From Lachnospiraceae bacterium (lineage in GTDB: Bacteria; Bacillota; Clostridia; Lachnospirales; Lachnospiraceae): a stretch of DNA of 64,000 nucleotides. The stretch covers positions 186,001 to 250,000 of the forward strand of contig SVEZ01000001.1 in the NCBI GenBank assembly GCA_015057115.1. Direction: 5' to 3'. The notes below the pieces were generated by a model, which was not told where the DNA came from, did no database searches, and was given only the letters and a program-made list of their open reading frames with translations. A program made the position numbers and the translations under genes. Positions 7,563 to 15,566 of this stretch are shown in pieces (position 1 is the stretch's first letter; each line of letters opens with the position of its first letter).

Positions 7563-8558
7563 ATGTCATTAATTGATGAATGGAACGAACTACTCTTGCG
7601 CGAAAAAAATTTTTATATTTTTGGTGCTTCCGCCGTTGCAGAGCGCATATTTTCTTTTTTTAAGCAATTAGATCGAACGGATCAGATACTTGGATTTTTA
7701 GTATCTGACACTTCCCAAAACCCTGCTATGCTTTTTGATAAACCTGTTGTTTTTTATAAGGATGTAACCGATAAAGCTACCTGCGTACTGATAACCGTCT
7801 CAAAGGTCTACCATAGTGATGTTTTTGATGAGTTAAAACGAACAGGCTTCTCAAACCTCTGTGAAGCCCATCCTTTTTTTAGCATGGACTTCTCCCCCGC
7901 TGCAGTTTCTACAGCAACCAGTAGCGAGGGTCTTCTTTCTGTTGAGGATTTGGAAAAAAATGTTCGTACACTTCTTTCCGTGCGCAATCCTGCATTTTCG
8001 GATGCGCTGTTTTATCAAAGCTATCCGGCTCTTGGCTGGTTCGGTGATCGTCCAACAGATGAGCGCTTTCAAATTTATGGGCTCGACCAGTATCTATCAT
8101 CTGAATACTCTATTTTAGATATTGGTTCTAACCTGGGTTTTTTTGATTTAACAGTCGCTCCGTACGTAAAAAACGTGCTTGGAATTGAGTTTGACCCAAC
8201 CTTAGTAACCATCGCAGAAAAAGTATCAGATTGGCAAAAAATTAGAAACGTTCAATTCCTTTGCGCTGATTACAATGAGTGGATTCAAGAAACTCCTGAC
8301 ACCTATGATGTCATCTTTTCCTTTGCTGTCCATATTTGGTTAGATGTTTCTCCCGCCGACTATTCCAAGCAGCTATTTTCAATTACAGCACCAGGCGGAT
8401 ACCTGCTGTTTGAATCACAGACCATTGAAACTGATAAAAAATTTTCTGATTTTTGCAATCATTTTGTCGTACAAGGTTATGAAAAAATATGGGAACGTAC
8501 CATCAGGGATGACGGCCGTACCAATCGTATAATCGTTTTATTTCAGAAACCACAGTAA
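7563..8558 (+). CDS. Two-domain SAM-dependent methyltransferase with N-terminal Rossmann-like module
   Basis: 331 residues. Residues about 12-110 form a Rossmann-like module (FYIFGASAVAERI, then LGFLVSD and VLITVSK), and residues about 175-330 form a class I methyltransferase: SILDIGSNLGFFDL (motif I), LGIEFDP, FLCADYNEW and PGGYLLFESQ. Similar N-terminal modules precede other catalytic domains at 12256-13323 and 17351-18145. The substrate is probably a sugar or nucleotide-linked sugar of the neighbouring clusters, but this is inference. The RBS CGGAGGT lies 8 bases before the ATG. It is divergent from panB and convergent with the glycosyltransferase at 8607, with a shared hairpin at 8586-8624. 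Confidence 0.78.
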   Translation: MSLIDEWNELLLREKNFYIFGASAVAERIFSFFKQLDRTDQILGFLVSDTSQNPAMLFDKPVVFYKDVTDKATCVLITVSKVYHSDVFDELKRTGFSNLCEAHPFFSMDFSPAAVSTATSSEGLLSVEDLEKNVRTLLSVRNPAFSDALFYQSYPALGWFGDRPTDERFQIYGLDQYLSSEYSILDIGSNLGFFDLTVAPYVKNVLGIEFDPTLVTIAEKVSDWQKIRNVQFLCADYNEWIQETPDTYDVIFSFAVHIWLDVSPADYSKQLFSITAPGGYLLFESQTIETDKKFSDFCNHFVVQGYEKIWERTIRDDGRTNRIIVLFQKPQ

Positions 8559-8585
8559 GACTACATATCGCACAAATGATTTCAC

Positions 8586-8624
8586 GCGCCGGATTGATTG
8601 CTTCCATCATTTCCGGCGCAATTT
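8586..8624 (+). terminator. Terminator of the two-domain methyltransferase
   Basis: GCGCCGGA (8586-8593) pairs with TCCGGCGC (8612-8619), followed by AATTTTT. The 3' arm overlaps the last codons of the convergent glycosyltransferase gene. Confidence 0.6.
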
Positions 8625-10247
8625 TTCACCACTTTCTTCTCTTTTCAGTGCCGTATAATATCCTTCTTCCACTATTTTCTTTTTACCTGCTGAAAAACGG
8701 TACTTATCACATAACTCTAATACTTCTGTGTGTATAACATCACAAGCTTCTTGCCATGTGTATCGCTCTTCAAACGCCTCCGGACTTTGCACTTTCATTA
8801 TCCACATCAGATAGTATGCTCGATCTGACAACAATTCCAATATTAGACTAACGTCAAATGTCTCATTCTCATAGAGTTGGTCTATGACTTCCATTACACC
8901 CGCTAGACTCTGAGCCCGTTGTTCCGGCCACGCGTACCGAAATACGCGAGTATCATCAACAGGTATTATTCTCTTTAGGCAAAGCTGTTTATTAGATCGA
9001 TCAAAGGGTGCATGTTTTACTAATGCCATCGCATAAACACAATGTGTATAATAAAATACAAATTTATTTCCGTGATTCTTTTCCACAAAATCAACGATAT
9101 TGTACTCTCTTATTAGTTCATTATTTAAAATAACTCCGGAAACATAATTGCATATGGAAGCATATATCATTCCCCAATCTCCGGCATACATTCCCACATC
9201 GTCCCCTATTTCGTCGTTAAAATATGCCGCACCTATAAACGGATGGTTTATCAAATAATTCATGCACCCCTGCACTTCTGTTTCGCGCATGGCATCCTCA
9301 TCACTTAAGAAAAAAATAAATTTTCCGGAAGCCATTTTGACTATCTGATTGATATTTCCTTCATACTCCTGATTAACATCAAATCGATGATAATGCACCC
9401 TCACATCATTTATTTCTGCAATCTTCTGGTAGTATTCCTGTTCTTTTTCTGATCCATTATCCGATATAATGAACTCGATTTCAGCATCATATGGAAGATT
9501 ACAAAGTCTTAATATATTATTATAGGCAAGCTCTCCTCTGTTATAGGACGGAATGCAAATTGAAAGGAACACATTTTCTCTTGGTGTTTTGGTATCATGA
9601 ATTCTTGCCTCATGAATTTCAACAAGCATTCTCTCATACACCTCTGTATTCTCGCCAACCACTGCCTTCGGCAAATAAAAATTCGGGTTTGTTTCAAACA
9701 GTAGGCGCATATACTCCGGACTTTCAAAGCAAACTATCTTTTCCTCAAACAGCGTTTTAAACTCTGGTATCTTAAGAAATGAATACACCTTGCTTTCAAT
9801 ATCCTCTCCCACAAAATATATCGCAGACCAATTTACACTCTTTAGTACTTCGTCCAACTGTACCAGATTCCATTTTTCGCAGACCAAAAGCGTTCGAAAG
9901 TCTAGATTATCCTCCTCTTCCTCAACAAAGAAATCATCTAAGTCTAACACACCATCAAACTTTTTCTGTTCATTATCGAACAAATAAAAACGCCTCTCAT
10001 TTACCGGAAAAAAGTCAATACTCAATTTTTCATAGGGCAAATTTGTCATCTCAAATGATTCATTGTAATACTTACGGAATTCTTCCTCGTTTGGGGTAAC
10101 AAAAATGTCCTTTATTGAATTTAACAGCTCCTCCGCCGGCGCCTCTTCATACGCCTTAATAAAACTTAAAAGTGCCTTTTCTATCTCGCCTAAGTTTAGG
10201 AACTGTGTTCCGACCATTATATATTTTTCTGATAGTTGATTATTCAT
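8607..10247 (-). CDS. Family 2 glycosyltransferase with N-terminal TPR-like region
   Basis: 546 residues. Residues 1-45 look like a TPR-like helical hairpin (GEIEKALLSFIKAYEEAP). From about residue 225 a GT-A family-2 domain begins: LSICIPSYNRGELAYN, EFIISDNGS, ANQ-type NQEYEGNINQIV and the metal-binding FFLSDED. It is the last gene of the operon that starts with maf, so it probably extends a flagellin- or surface-linked glycan. A paralogue with the same middle block (NVFLSIC-PSYNRG-LA) lies at 18166-19674, while the N-terminal parts differ. The RBS GGAGATG is 8 bases before the ATG. Acceptor and donor cannot be deduced. Confidence 0.82.
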   Translation of the reverse strand: MNNQLSEKYIMVGTQFLNLGEIEKALLSFIKAYEEAPAEELLNSIKDIFVTPNEEEFRKYYNESFEMTNLPYEKLSIDFFPVNERRFYLFDNEQKKFDGVLDLDDFFVEEEEDNLDFRTLLVCEKWNLVQLDEVLKSVNWSAIYFVGEDIESKVYSFLKIPEFKTLFEEKIVCFESPEYMRLLFETNPNFYLPKAVVGENTEVYERMLVEIHEARIHDTKTPRENVFLSICIPSYNRGELAYNNILRLCNLPYDAEIEFIISDNGSEKEQEYYQKIAEINDVRVHYHRFDVNQEYEGNINQIVKMASGKFIFFLSDEDAMRETEVQGCMNYLINHPFIGAAYFNDEIGDDVGMYAGDWGMIYASICNYVSGVILNNELIREYNIVDFVEKNHGNKFVFYYTHCVYAMALVKHAPFDRSNKQLCLKRIIPVDDTRVFRYAWPEQRAQSLAGVMEVIDQLYENETFDVSLILELLSDRAYYLMWIMKVQSPEAFEERYTWQEACDVIHTEVLELCDKYRFSAGKKKIVEEGYYTALKREESGEKLRRK

Positions 10248-10274
10248 ACTTCTTCATCTCCTGCTTCATATTCG

Positions 10275-11279
10275 CTAAAAATTATTAAGAACCTCCAATC
10301 GTTCCAATAGTTCTTCCGTGTTTAACCATTCTCTATTCTTCTCAGAACTGTATATGAAGCCGTCCTCCAATTTTTTTCCTTCACCGTAAAACTTGTTTTG
10401 TATATTCCACCAATCATACTCCGGCAATATCACATAATGATTCTCATACTCTAACGTATGTCGTGCATCTTCTGCTGTAATCATTACCTCATGCAATTTC
10501 TCTCCTTCACGAAATCCGACTTCAACATATTCGCCAGTGGGAGACATCATCTCAGCCAGTTCACATATTTTAAACGATGGGATTTTTGCTACGAATGTTT
10601 CTCCACCCTGCGCATTTTCTAACGCATATAAAATCAAACCAATTGCCTCTTCTATATCTATCCAAAACCGTGTCATCCGTTTATCCGTTACCGGAAGTTT
10701 CGTAACCCCCTCTTTAACTAAATCCCTAAAATACGGGATTACAGACCCTCTACTTCCCGCCACATTTCCATATCGCACAACACTAAATTTTGTTTTAGCA
10801 ATCTTTGAATATGCATTTGCCGCAACAAACAACTTATCTGAAACTAGCTTTGTCCCACCGTACAAATTAACCGGGTTTACCGCTTTATCAATTGACAATG
10901 CCACCACCTTCTCTACCTTACGGTCAATAGCTGCGTCAATAACATTCATAGCTCCCATTATATTCGTCTTAATTGCTTCAATCGGATTATATTCACATGT
11001 AGCCACCTGTTTCATTGCTGCCGTATGTATCACAATCTGAACCCCATCAAATGCTCTTAATAAACGGTCTTTATCTCGCACGTCACCGATGAAATATCGC
11101 AATTTATCGCCATACATTCGAAACTCCTGTTTCATCAGGCTCTGTCTATACTCGTCACGGCTAAACACAATTATTCTATGTGGTTCAAAATACTTCAATA
11201 TGTATCTCACTAGGCTCTTTCCCATTGTCCCCGTTCCGCCAGTTATCAATACTGCTTTTCCTTTAAATATATCTTTCAC
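10275..11279 (-). CDS. pseB: UDP-N-acetylglucosamine 4,6-dehydratase (PseB/LegB/FlaA1 type)
   Basis: About 334 residues. The Rossmann signature is VLITGGTGTMGKSL, then FSRDEYRQSLM, FIGDVRDKDRL, HTAAMKQVATCEYNPIEAIKTNI and SIDKAVNPVNLYGGTK, all characteristic of cytosolic PseB/FlaA1-type dehydratases. They remove water from UDP-GlcNAc to give a 4-keto-6-deoxy sugar, the first step to pseudaminic or legionaminic acid. The start was set at a GTG 8 bases behind AGGGAAGG; another in-frame GTG at 11288 has poor spacing. The neighbouring NeuC-type epimerase points to a legionaminic rather than pseudaminic route, but the aminotransferase and acetyltransferase are not in the window. Confidence 0.88.
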   Translation of the reverse strand: MKDIFKGKAVLITGGTGTMGKSLVRYILKYFEPHRIIVFSRDEYRQSLMKQEFRMYGDKLRYFIGDVRDKDRLLRAFDGVQIVIHTAAMKQVATCEYNPIEAIKTNIMGAMNVIDAAIDRKVEKVVALSIDKAVNPVNLYGGTKLVSDKLFVAANAYSKIAKTKFSVVRYGNVAGSRGSVIPYFRDLVKEGVTKLPVTDKRMTRFWIDIEEAIGLILYALENAQGGETFVAKIPSFKICELAEMMSPTGEYVEVGFREGEKLHEVMITAEDARHTLEYENHYVILPEYDWWNIQNKFYGEGKKLEDGFIYSSEKNREWLNTEELLERLEVLNNF

Positions 11280-11338
11280 TTTCCTCACCTTCCCTAATTC
11301 CTACTCCTTTGTTTCATGTCCCTTCTAAATAATCCTTT

Positions 11339-12223
11339 TTATTCACCGTAAATTAAAGTCTGTAACGATATGTCCTCCTTATGCTTTTTGTACTCCTCAT
11401 AAAGCTCTTTAATCGCAAGCCGTATGTCCGTTTCCTTCCACTCCGGAAATTCCTCCATGAATCGTCTTCCGTTCGTCGTATACTCGTTTCCTAAACCTTC
11501 TTTACATATAAATACCGGCATTTCATTTCCGGTAATCTGCTTCACAATTGTTGCCAGCTCTGAAAGCTTGTACGTGTGATTTGTTCCCATATTATAAGTA
11601 TGATACTTCAAGTCCGCATCAATTGCCCATCTTGCAATTTTGCAAAAATCCTTAATCCACATATAGGTAAACTCCACATCCTGTCTTATGGATATTGGAT
11701 ATCCATATAATGATTTACAGATTGCATTACTTATAAACGTATGCCGCCAGTCTTCCCCGTATCCAAACATCCCAAATACGCGGAAATTATATATATTTTC
11801 TGATTGCTCTATATCCTGTCCTATCTCATATTTTGCGATTCCATATCCACTCATAGGCATGGATTTGCCAATTTCATTCTCACTTACTTTCACAATAGGA
11901 AAACGCTTATCATATTCTGCCCCCGATCCAATATAAATCATTCTCCCAAAATGCTTCCTGCATCTGCTTACATTCTCATATAGTTTTTTATCTTTTTCTA
12001 TAATTTCCTGAATATCTGATTCTGGCTTTGCATGAAACACTGCGGTATGAAATATCACATCAAAAGAGCCCTTTTCAATATACCGAGCAGTCTCCTCTGG
12101 GTTTAATAATTCCAATTCTTTATGCGTTGGTACGTGCACCACCAATCCTTTATCCCTAGACAATTCCTCCTTCAAATGCCGTCCTATAAAACCACTAGCT
12201 CCAAGTATTAATATTTTTTTCAT
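11339..12223 (-). CDS. NAD(P)-dependent epimerase/reductase of nucleotide sugars
   Basis: 294 residues of the extended SDR family. ILILGASGFIGRHL binds the dinucleotide, FDVIFHTAVFH follows, GSGAEYD precedes the catalytic YGIAKYEIG (Tyr-x3-Lys), and NFRVFGMFGYGEDW is the substrate-binding turn. The family includes epimerases, 4-ketoreductases and dehydratases; the specific reaction cannot be named. It follows pseB's transcription partner genes in the same operon and probably reduces or epimerises the 4-keto-6-deoxy product of the dehydratase or of a CDP-sugar branch. Confidence 0.8.
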   Translation of the reverse strand: MKKILILGASGFIGRHLKEELSRDKGLVVHVPTHKELELLNPEETARYIEKGSFDVIFHTAVFHAKPESDIQEIIEKDKKLYENVSRCRKHFGRMIYIGSGAEYDKRFPIVKVSENEIGKSMPMSGYGIAKYEIGQDIEQSENIYNFRVFGMFGYGEDWRHTFISNAICKSLYGYPISIRQDVEFTYMWIKDFCKIARWAIDADLKYHTYNMGTNHTYKLSELATIVKQITGNEMPVFICKEGLGNEYTTNGRRFMEEFPEWKETDIRLAIKELYEEYKKHKEDISLQTLIYGE

Positions 12224-12255
12224 CTATGTCTCTCCTATACTCGCAATCGACAGTT

Positions 12256-13323
12256 TTATTTTGCAATTATCAAAGTCCCACTTGCATCGGCAATCGGTAC
12301 TTTTTTTATTTTTCCTTCGTCTTTCTCGTATCGCACAACCGCATTGTGAATGCATTCATGCAGCATTCCGTCATTGTAATCATGAATCATTATGTATCCC
12401 CCCTCAACCACTCTCGGATAAAAAAACTTCAAGCCTTGATAAGTTGATTCCTCTAAATCCACGTCAAGTGAAACAAACGCAAATTTCTCCGAGTAGTCCT
12501 CTGCCATAAGACTGTCCGGAAATAATCCTTTTCTCAAAATACAGTTGCCTGGAAATTTCATCTTGTTCATCACCATTTTTTCTGATGTATCTCTAAATTT
12601 ATCTATAAAACCAGATAGCACATTTCCATTTTTCTTTTCCTGCTCATACTCTCCCTGTTCAAAACTCGAAAAAGTATCATACAAATATAACAATCGATTA
12701 TTAAATATCTCATTCATTAAAGCTGCAAAAGTTCCTTGATACACGCCCAACTCTGCAATACTTCCTTTGATACTGTTTCTCTTTATTTCTTTTGATAGCA
12801 ATTCAAATGTTCGAAACCTAAAATAGTCTTGAAAATACTGCTCATCCTCGTTCGCAAAAGATTGTCCAATTATATCCTCGCTATCAAAGTAGTCTAGCGA
12901 ACACACACTTGGTCTAAATAACCTCTCCTTTACTCTCTCCTTGTTTATCAGACTACGGATTTTTGCTGGCATGGCTTCCAATAATTCTTTATTGCTCACA
13001 GATGCCTCTATAATGTTTCTCTCCTGATAAACATCATTATATAAAAATACTATCTTTGCCGGATCAATTTTCTTTTCACAAAAAAAATTTCTCGCATCTT
13101 TACATGCATTAATATTCCCTAGTGTCACTATAATAGCATCGTATAATTCACTTTGCATTAATTCCTCTTTTCTCCATACTTTATATCCCTCAAGTCCGCC
13201 CGGATTTCCTCCAACGATACCAACAATATCCAATTCGCTAAATGCTCCTTGCCTCATTAACTCTCTCATTCGAACCCCTACTCCATATAGCACTACCCGC
13301 ATCTTACTAAGCCATCCTTTCAT
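12256..13323 (-). CDS. TylF/MycF-type methyltransferase with N-terminal Rossmann-like module
   Basis: 355 residues. Residues about 8-105 form a Rossmann-like module (MRVVLYGVGVRMREL, IVGIVGGNPGG, AIIVTLGNI). From about residue 135 on the protein resembles TylF macrocin-type sugar O-methyltransferases: GSIAELGVYQGTFAALM, LYLYDTFSSF, FVSLDVDLEESTYQGL, and VVEGGYIMIHDYND with acidic metal ligands. TylF/MycF enzymes methylate sugar hydroxyls in a metal-dependent way. An alternative start at the ATG of MRVVLYG (13302) is possible, because neither start has an ideal RBS. It lies 16 bases after neuC in the maf operon, so it likely methylates the flagellar glycan or its precursor. Confidence 0.8.
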   Translation of the reverse strand: MKGWLSKMRVVLYGVGVRMRELMRQGAFSELDIVGIVGGNPGGLEGYKVWRKEELMQSELYDAIIVTLGNINACKDARNFFCEKKIDPAKIVFLYNDVYQERNIIEASVSNKELLEAMPAKIRSLINKERVKERLFRPSVCSLDYFDSEDIIGQSFANEDEQYFQDYFRFRTFELLSKEIKRNSIKGSIAELGVYQGTFAALMNEIFNNRLLYLYDTFSSFEQGEYEQEKKNGNVLSGFIDKFRDTSEKMVMNKMKFPGNCILRKGLFPDSLMAEDYSEKFAFVSLDVDLEESTYQGLKFFYPRVVEGGYIMIHDYNDGMLHECIHNAVVRYEKDEGKIKKVPIADASGTLIIAK

Positions 13324-13339
13324 TCGTTACAGTGCTTTT

Positions 13340-14524
13340 TTACTCACACCCCTCATTTACAAACTGATTAATATGTTCCTTTGTTTCCGCCAAATCCACA
13401 AACACCTTCTGTATATCTGCTTCTCCAACCTCTGCCTTTTCAATTTCTTTTTTCATCGCTCTCAAAAATAGCTCTGTGCTATGTCCATTTCCATAATAGG
13501 TTGAAACAAATCGATACTCTTTACATTTTTCAATTGCTGCCTGAATCTCCCTGAAATCTTCCGAAACAGTAATAATATTCTTTAACAATCTTGGGTTATA
13601 ACGTCCATTTTGCCTCGTTCCAATATTAATACAAGGAACTCCATAAATACATGCCTCCCGAATTCCTGCACTGGAGTTTCCTATAATGAAGTCTGCATAT
13701 TTCAATAATATCAGGAAATCTTCAAAAGGAAGTGAACGATACATACGCACATTACTTTGCCCTTTTATTTCTTGCAAATGGTTGACAATCACTTCGCTCC
13801 CCATATCATTGTTGGGATATACAACTACAAGATTACTATCGGTGGTTTTTAGCCATTTACCGATTTCGCGCATATAACCTTCAATCTTTTCTGTTTCTGT
13901 CACGACCGGATGATAGATAAAAATCCCATAATCATGAAACGGTATTTCATGCCTTTCTTTTACTGCCTCCAGTTTTGGTAATTTGTCCGATAACATGATA
14001 TCTATATCCGGTGATCCAATCACATGAATGTTTTTTTCCTTTTCACCCAATTGCAGTAATCTGTATTTTGTTTCCTCGTTTGCAGTCATGTGTATATGGG
14101 ATATTTTCGATATGGCATGCCGAATGGAGTCATCTACTGTTCCGGTGACTTCGCCACCCTCAATATGCACAATCTGTATATTATTGAGCATGCCAACAAT
14201 GGCGGCTGCCAAAGCATCCGCCCGATCTCCGTGCACCACAATATAATCCGGTTGAATCTTATGCACATACTTAGAAAATGCCACTATGGTATTTCCAATA
14301 TTTTCATCCATGCCATGACTCAATTGAACATTTTTTTCAACAAAACACTCTCCAAAACCATCTTCAACAACCTGTCTGAATGTATAGCCATATTCTTTAA
14401 GGAGATGCATTCCCGTAATATATATGTGCGTTTTTAAAAAATCGCTCTCCTTTGTTGCTTTTAGTAGGGACTTTATTTTCCCATAGTCCGCTCTGGTTCC
14501 TGTAACAAATACTATTTTTTTCAT
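13340..14524 (-). CDS. neuC: UDP-N-acetylglucosamine 2-epimerase (hydrolysing), NeuC/LegG family
   Basis: 394 residues. The opening is KIVFVTGTRADYGKI, then VVHGDRADALAAA, HIEGGEVTGTVDDSIRHAISK, VIGSPDIDIM, and the C-terminal UDP-binding FIGNSSAGIREA and NIGTRQNGR. The enzyme releases UDP and epimerises C2 of a UDP-HexNAc-type sugar, feeding NeuB. The 3' end of neuB overlaps its start by 4 bases (ATGA), and this pairing of NeuB with NeuC is the standard sialic/legionaminic acid module. It is diverged from the copy at 1-730. A CMP-nonulosonate synthetase was not found in the window. Confidence 0.93.
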   Translation of the reverse strand: MKKIVFVTGTRADYGKIKSLLKATKESDFLKTHIYITGMHLLKEYGYTFRQVVEDGFGECFVEKNVQLSHGMDENIGNTIVAFSKYVHKIQPDYIVVHGDRADALAAAIVGMLNNIQIVHIEGGEVTGTVDDSIRHAISKISHIHMTANEETKYRLLQLGEKEKNIHVIGSPDIDIMLSDKLPKLEAVKERHEIPFHDYGIFIYHPVVTETEKIEGYMREIGKWLKTTDSNLVVVYPNNDMGSEVIVNHLQEIKGQSNVRMYRSLPFEDFLILLKYADFIIGNSSAGIREACIYGVPCINIGTRQNGRYNPRLLKNIITVSEDFREIQAAIEKCKEYRFVSTYYGNGHSTELFLRAMKKEIEKAEVGEADIQKVFVDLAETKEHINQFVNEGCE

Positions 14525-15561
14525 ACTCCAACCATTTCATGTGTAATATGTGTATCTGCCTGTATATCACATGTTGCTTTTTTCCCGATTAAGGTCTCAT
14601 ATTCCTCTGCCCTAATTTCACCTGTTCCGGGTCTTTTTACCCATATATTGTCGTGTGTAAACATCTCCCCCTCCTTAATGTTGGTAGTAGATACTACTGT
14701 CGCAAAAGCAAAATCTATGGTTACCTGTTCTTCTGCAAGCGCTTCTTTTTTTCCTCCAAGCATCAAGCTAACGTCATTTGCTGCGATTAACAACTCTGCA
14801 AGGCGTTGCTCATCCATAGAGCAGACTATATCATTGCCAATTCGCTCCATATGGTCTGTAAAATGGCGCTCCACAACTTTGGCTCCCAGTGCCATTGCTG
14901 CAATGCACGCTGTATTACTACAGGTATGATCCGAAAGTCCAATTACAGCATTTGGAAATGCTTCCATCATTTCCTGCATTGCACCCAGACGCACCTGTTC
15001 CGGTTTTGTCGGATAAAGATTTGTAGTATGTAGTAATGCATAAGGAACATTCTTACGCTCTACAATTTCTACCGTCTTCTGAATTGCTTCAATATCATTC
15101 ATTCCGGTGGAAATAATCATCGGCTTTCCATAGCCTGCAATATGCTCAATTAGCGGATAGTTATTTAATTCTCCGGAACCGATTTTATACGCACTTACAC
15201 CGAATTTTTCCAAGCGAATAGCTGCTGCCCTCGAAAACGGTGTACTAATAAAAGCCATTCCTAGAGATTCCACATAATCGAATAATGCCTTTTCTTCTTC
15301 CTCACTTAAAGCACATTCCTCCATGACTTCATATATGGAAACCTTTGAATTGCCAGGTATGACCTTTTTTGCCAGATGAGACATCTCATCCTCTACAACA
15401 TGCGTTTGGTGTTTAACCAGACGTGCCCCGGCGCGTTTTGCCGCATCTACCATCTGAATGGCAACCTCCAGACTGCCTCCATGATTAATGCCAATTTCCG
15501 GGATAACTAATGGACGATATCCGTCTCCCACTCCGATATCCTTTATTTTAAAACAACTCAT
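14521..15561 (-). CDS. neuB: Nonulosonic acid synthase (NeuB/LegI/PseI family)
   Basis: 346 residues. The N-terminal TIM barrel has PLVIPEIGINHGGSLEVA, RLVKHQTHVVEDEM, FISTPFSRAAAIRLE, YKIGSGELNNYPLI, ISTGMNDIEAI, LHTTNLYPT, GLSDHT and VVERHFT, and the C-terminal SAF (antifreeze-like) domain runs from about residue 285. It condenses a 2-epimerised HexNAc derivative with phosphoenolpyruvate to give a sialic, legionaminic or pseudaminic acid. The RBS GAGGGT lies 8 bases upstream. Close linkage with neuC and maf indicates that the product decorates flagellin. Which nonulosonic acid it makes cannot be told from sequence by eye; the NeuC partner favours Leg/Neu over Pse. Confidence 0.93.
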   Translation of the reverse strand: MSCFKIKDIGVGDGYRPLVIPEIGINHGGSLEVAIQMVDAAKRAGARLVKHQTHVVEDEMSHLAKKVIPGNSKVSIYEVMEECALSEEEEKALFDYVESLGMAFISTPFSRAAAIRLEKFGVSAYKIGSGELNNYPLIEHIAGYGKPMIISTGMNDIEAIQKTVEIVERKNVPYALLHTTNLYPTKPEQVRLGAMQEMMEAFPNAVIGLSDHTCSNTACIAAMALGAKVVERHFTDHMERIGNDIVCSMDEQRLAELLIAANDVSLMLGGKKEALAEEQVTIDFAFATVVSTTNIKEGEMFTHDNIWVKRPGTGEIRAEEYETLIGKKATCDIQADTHITHEMVGV

Positions 15562-15566
15562 TTGTT

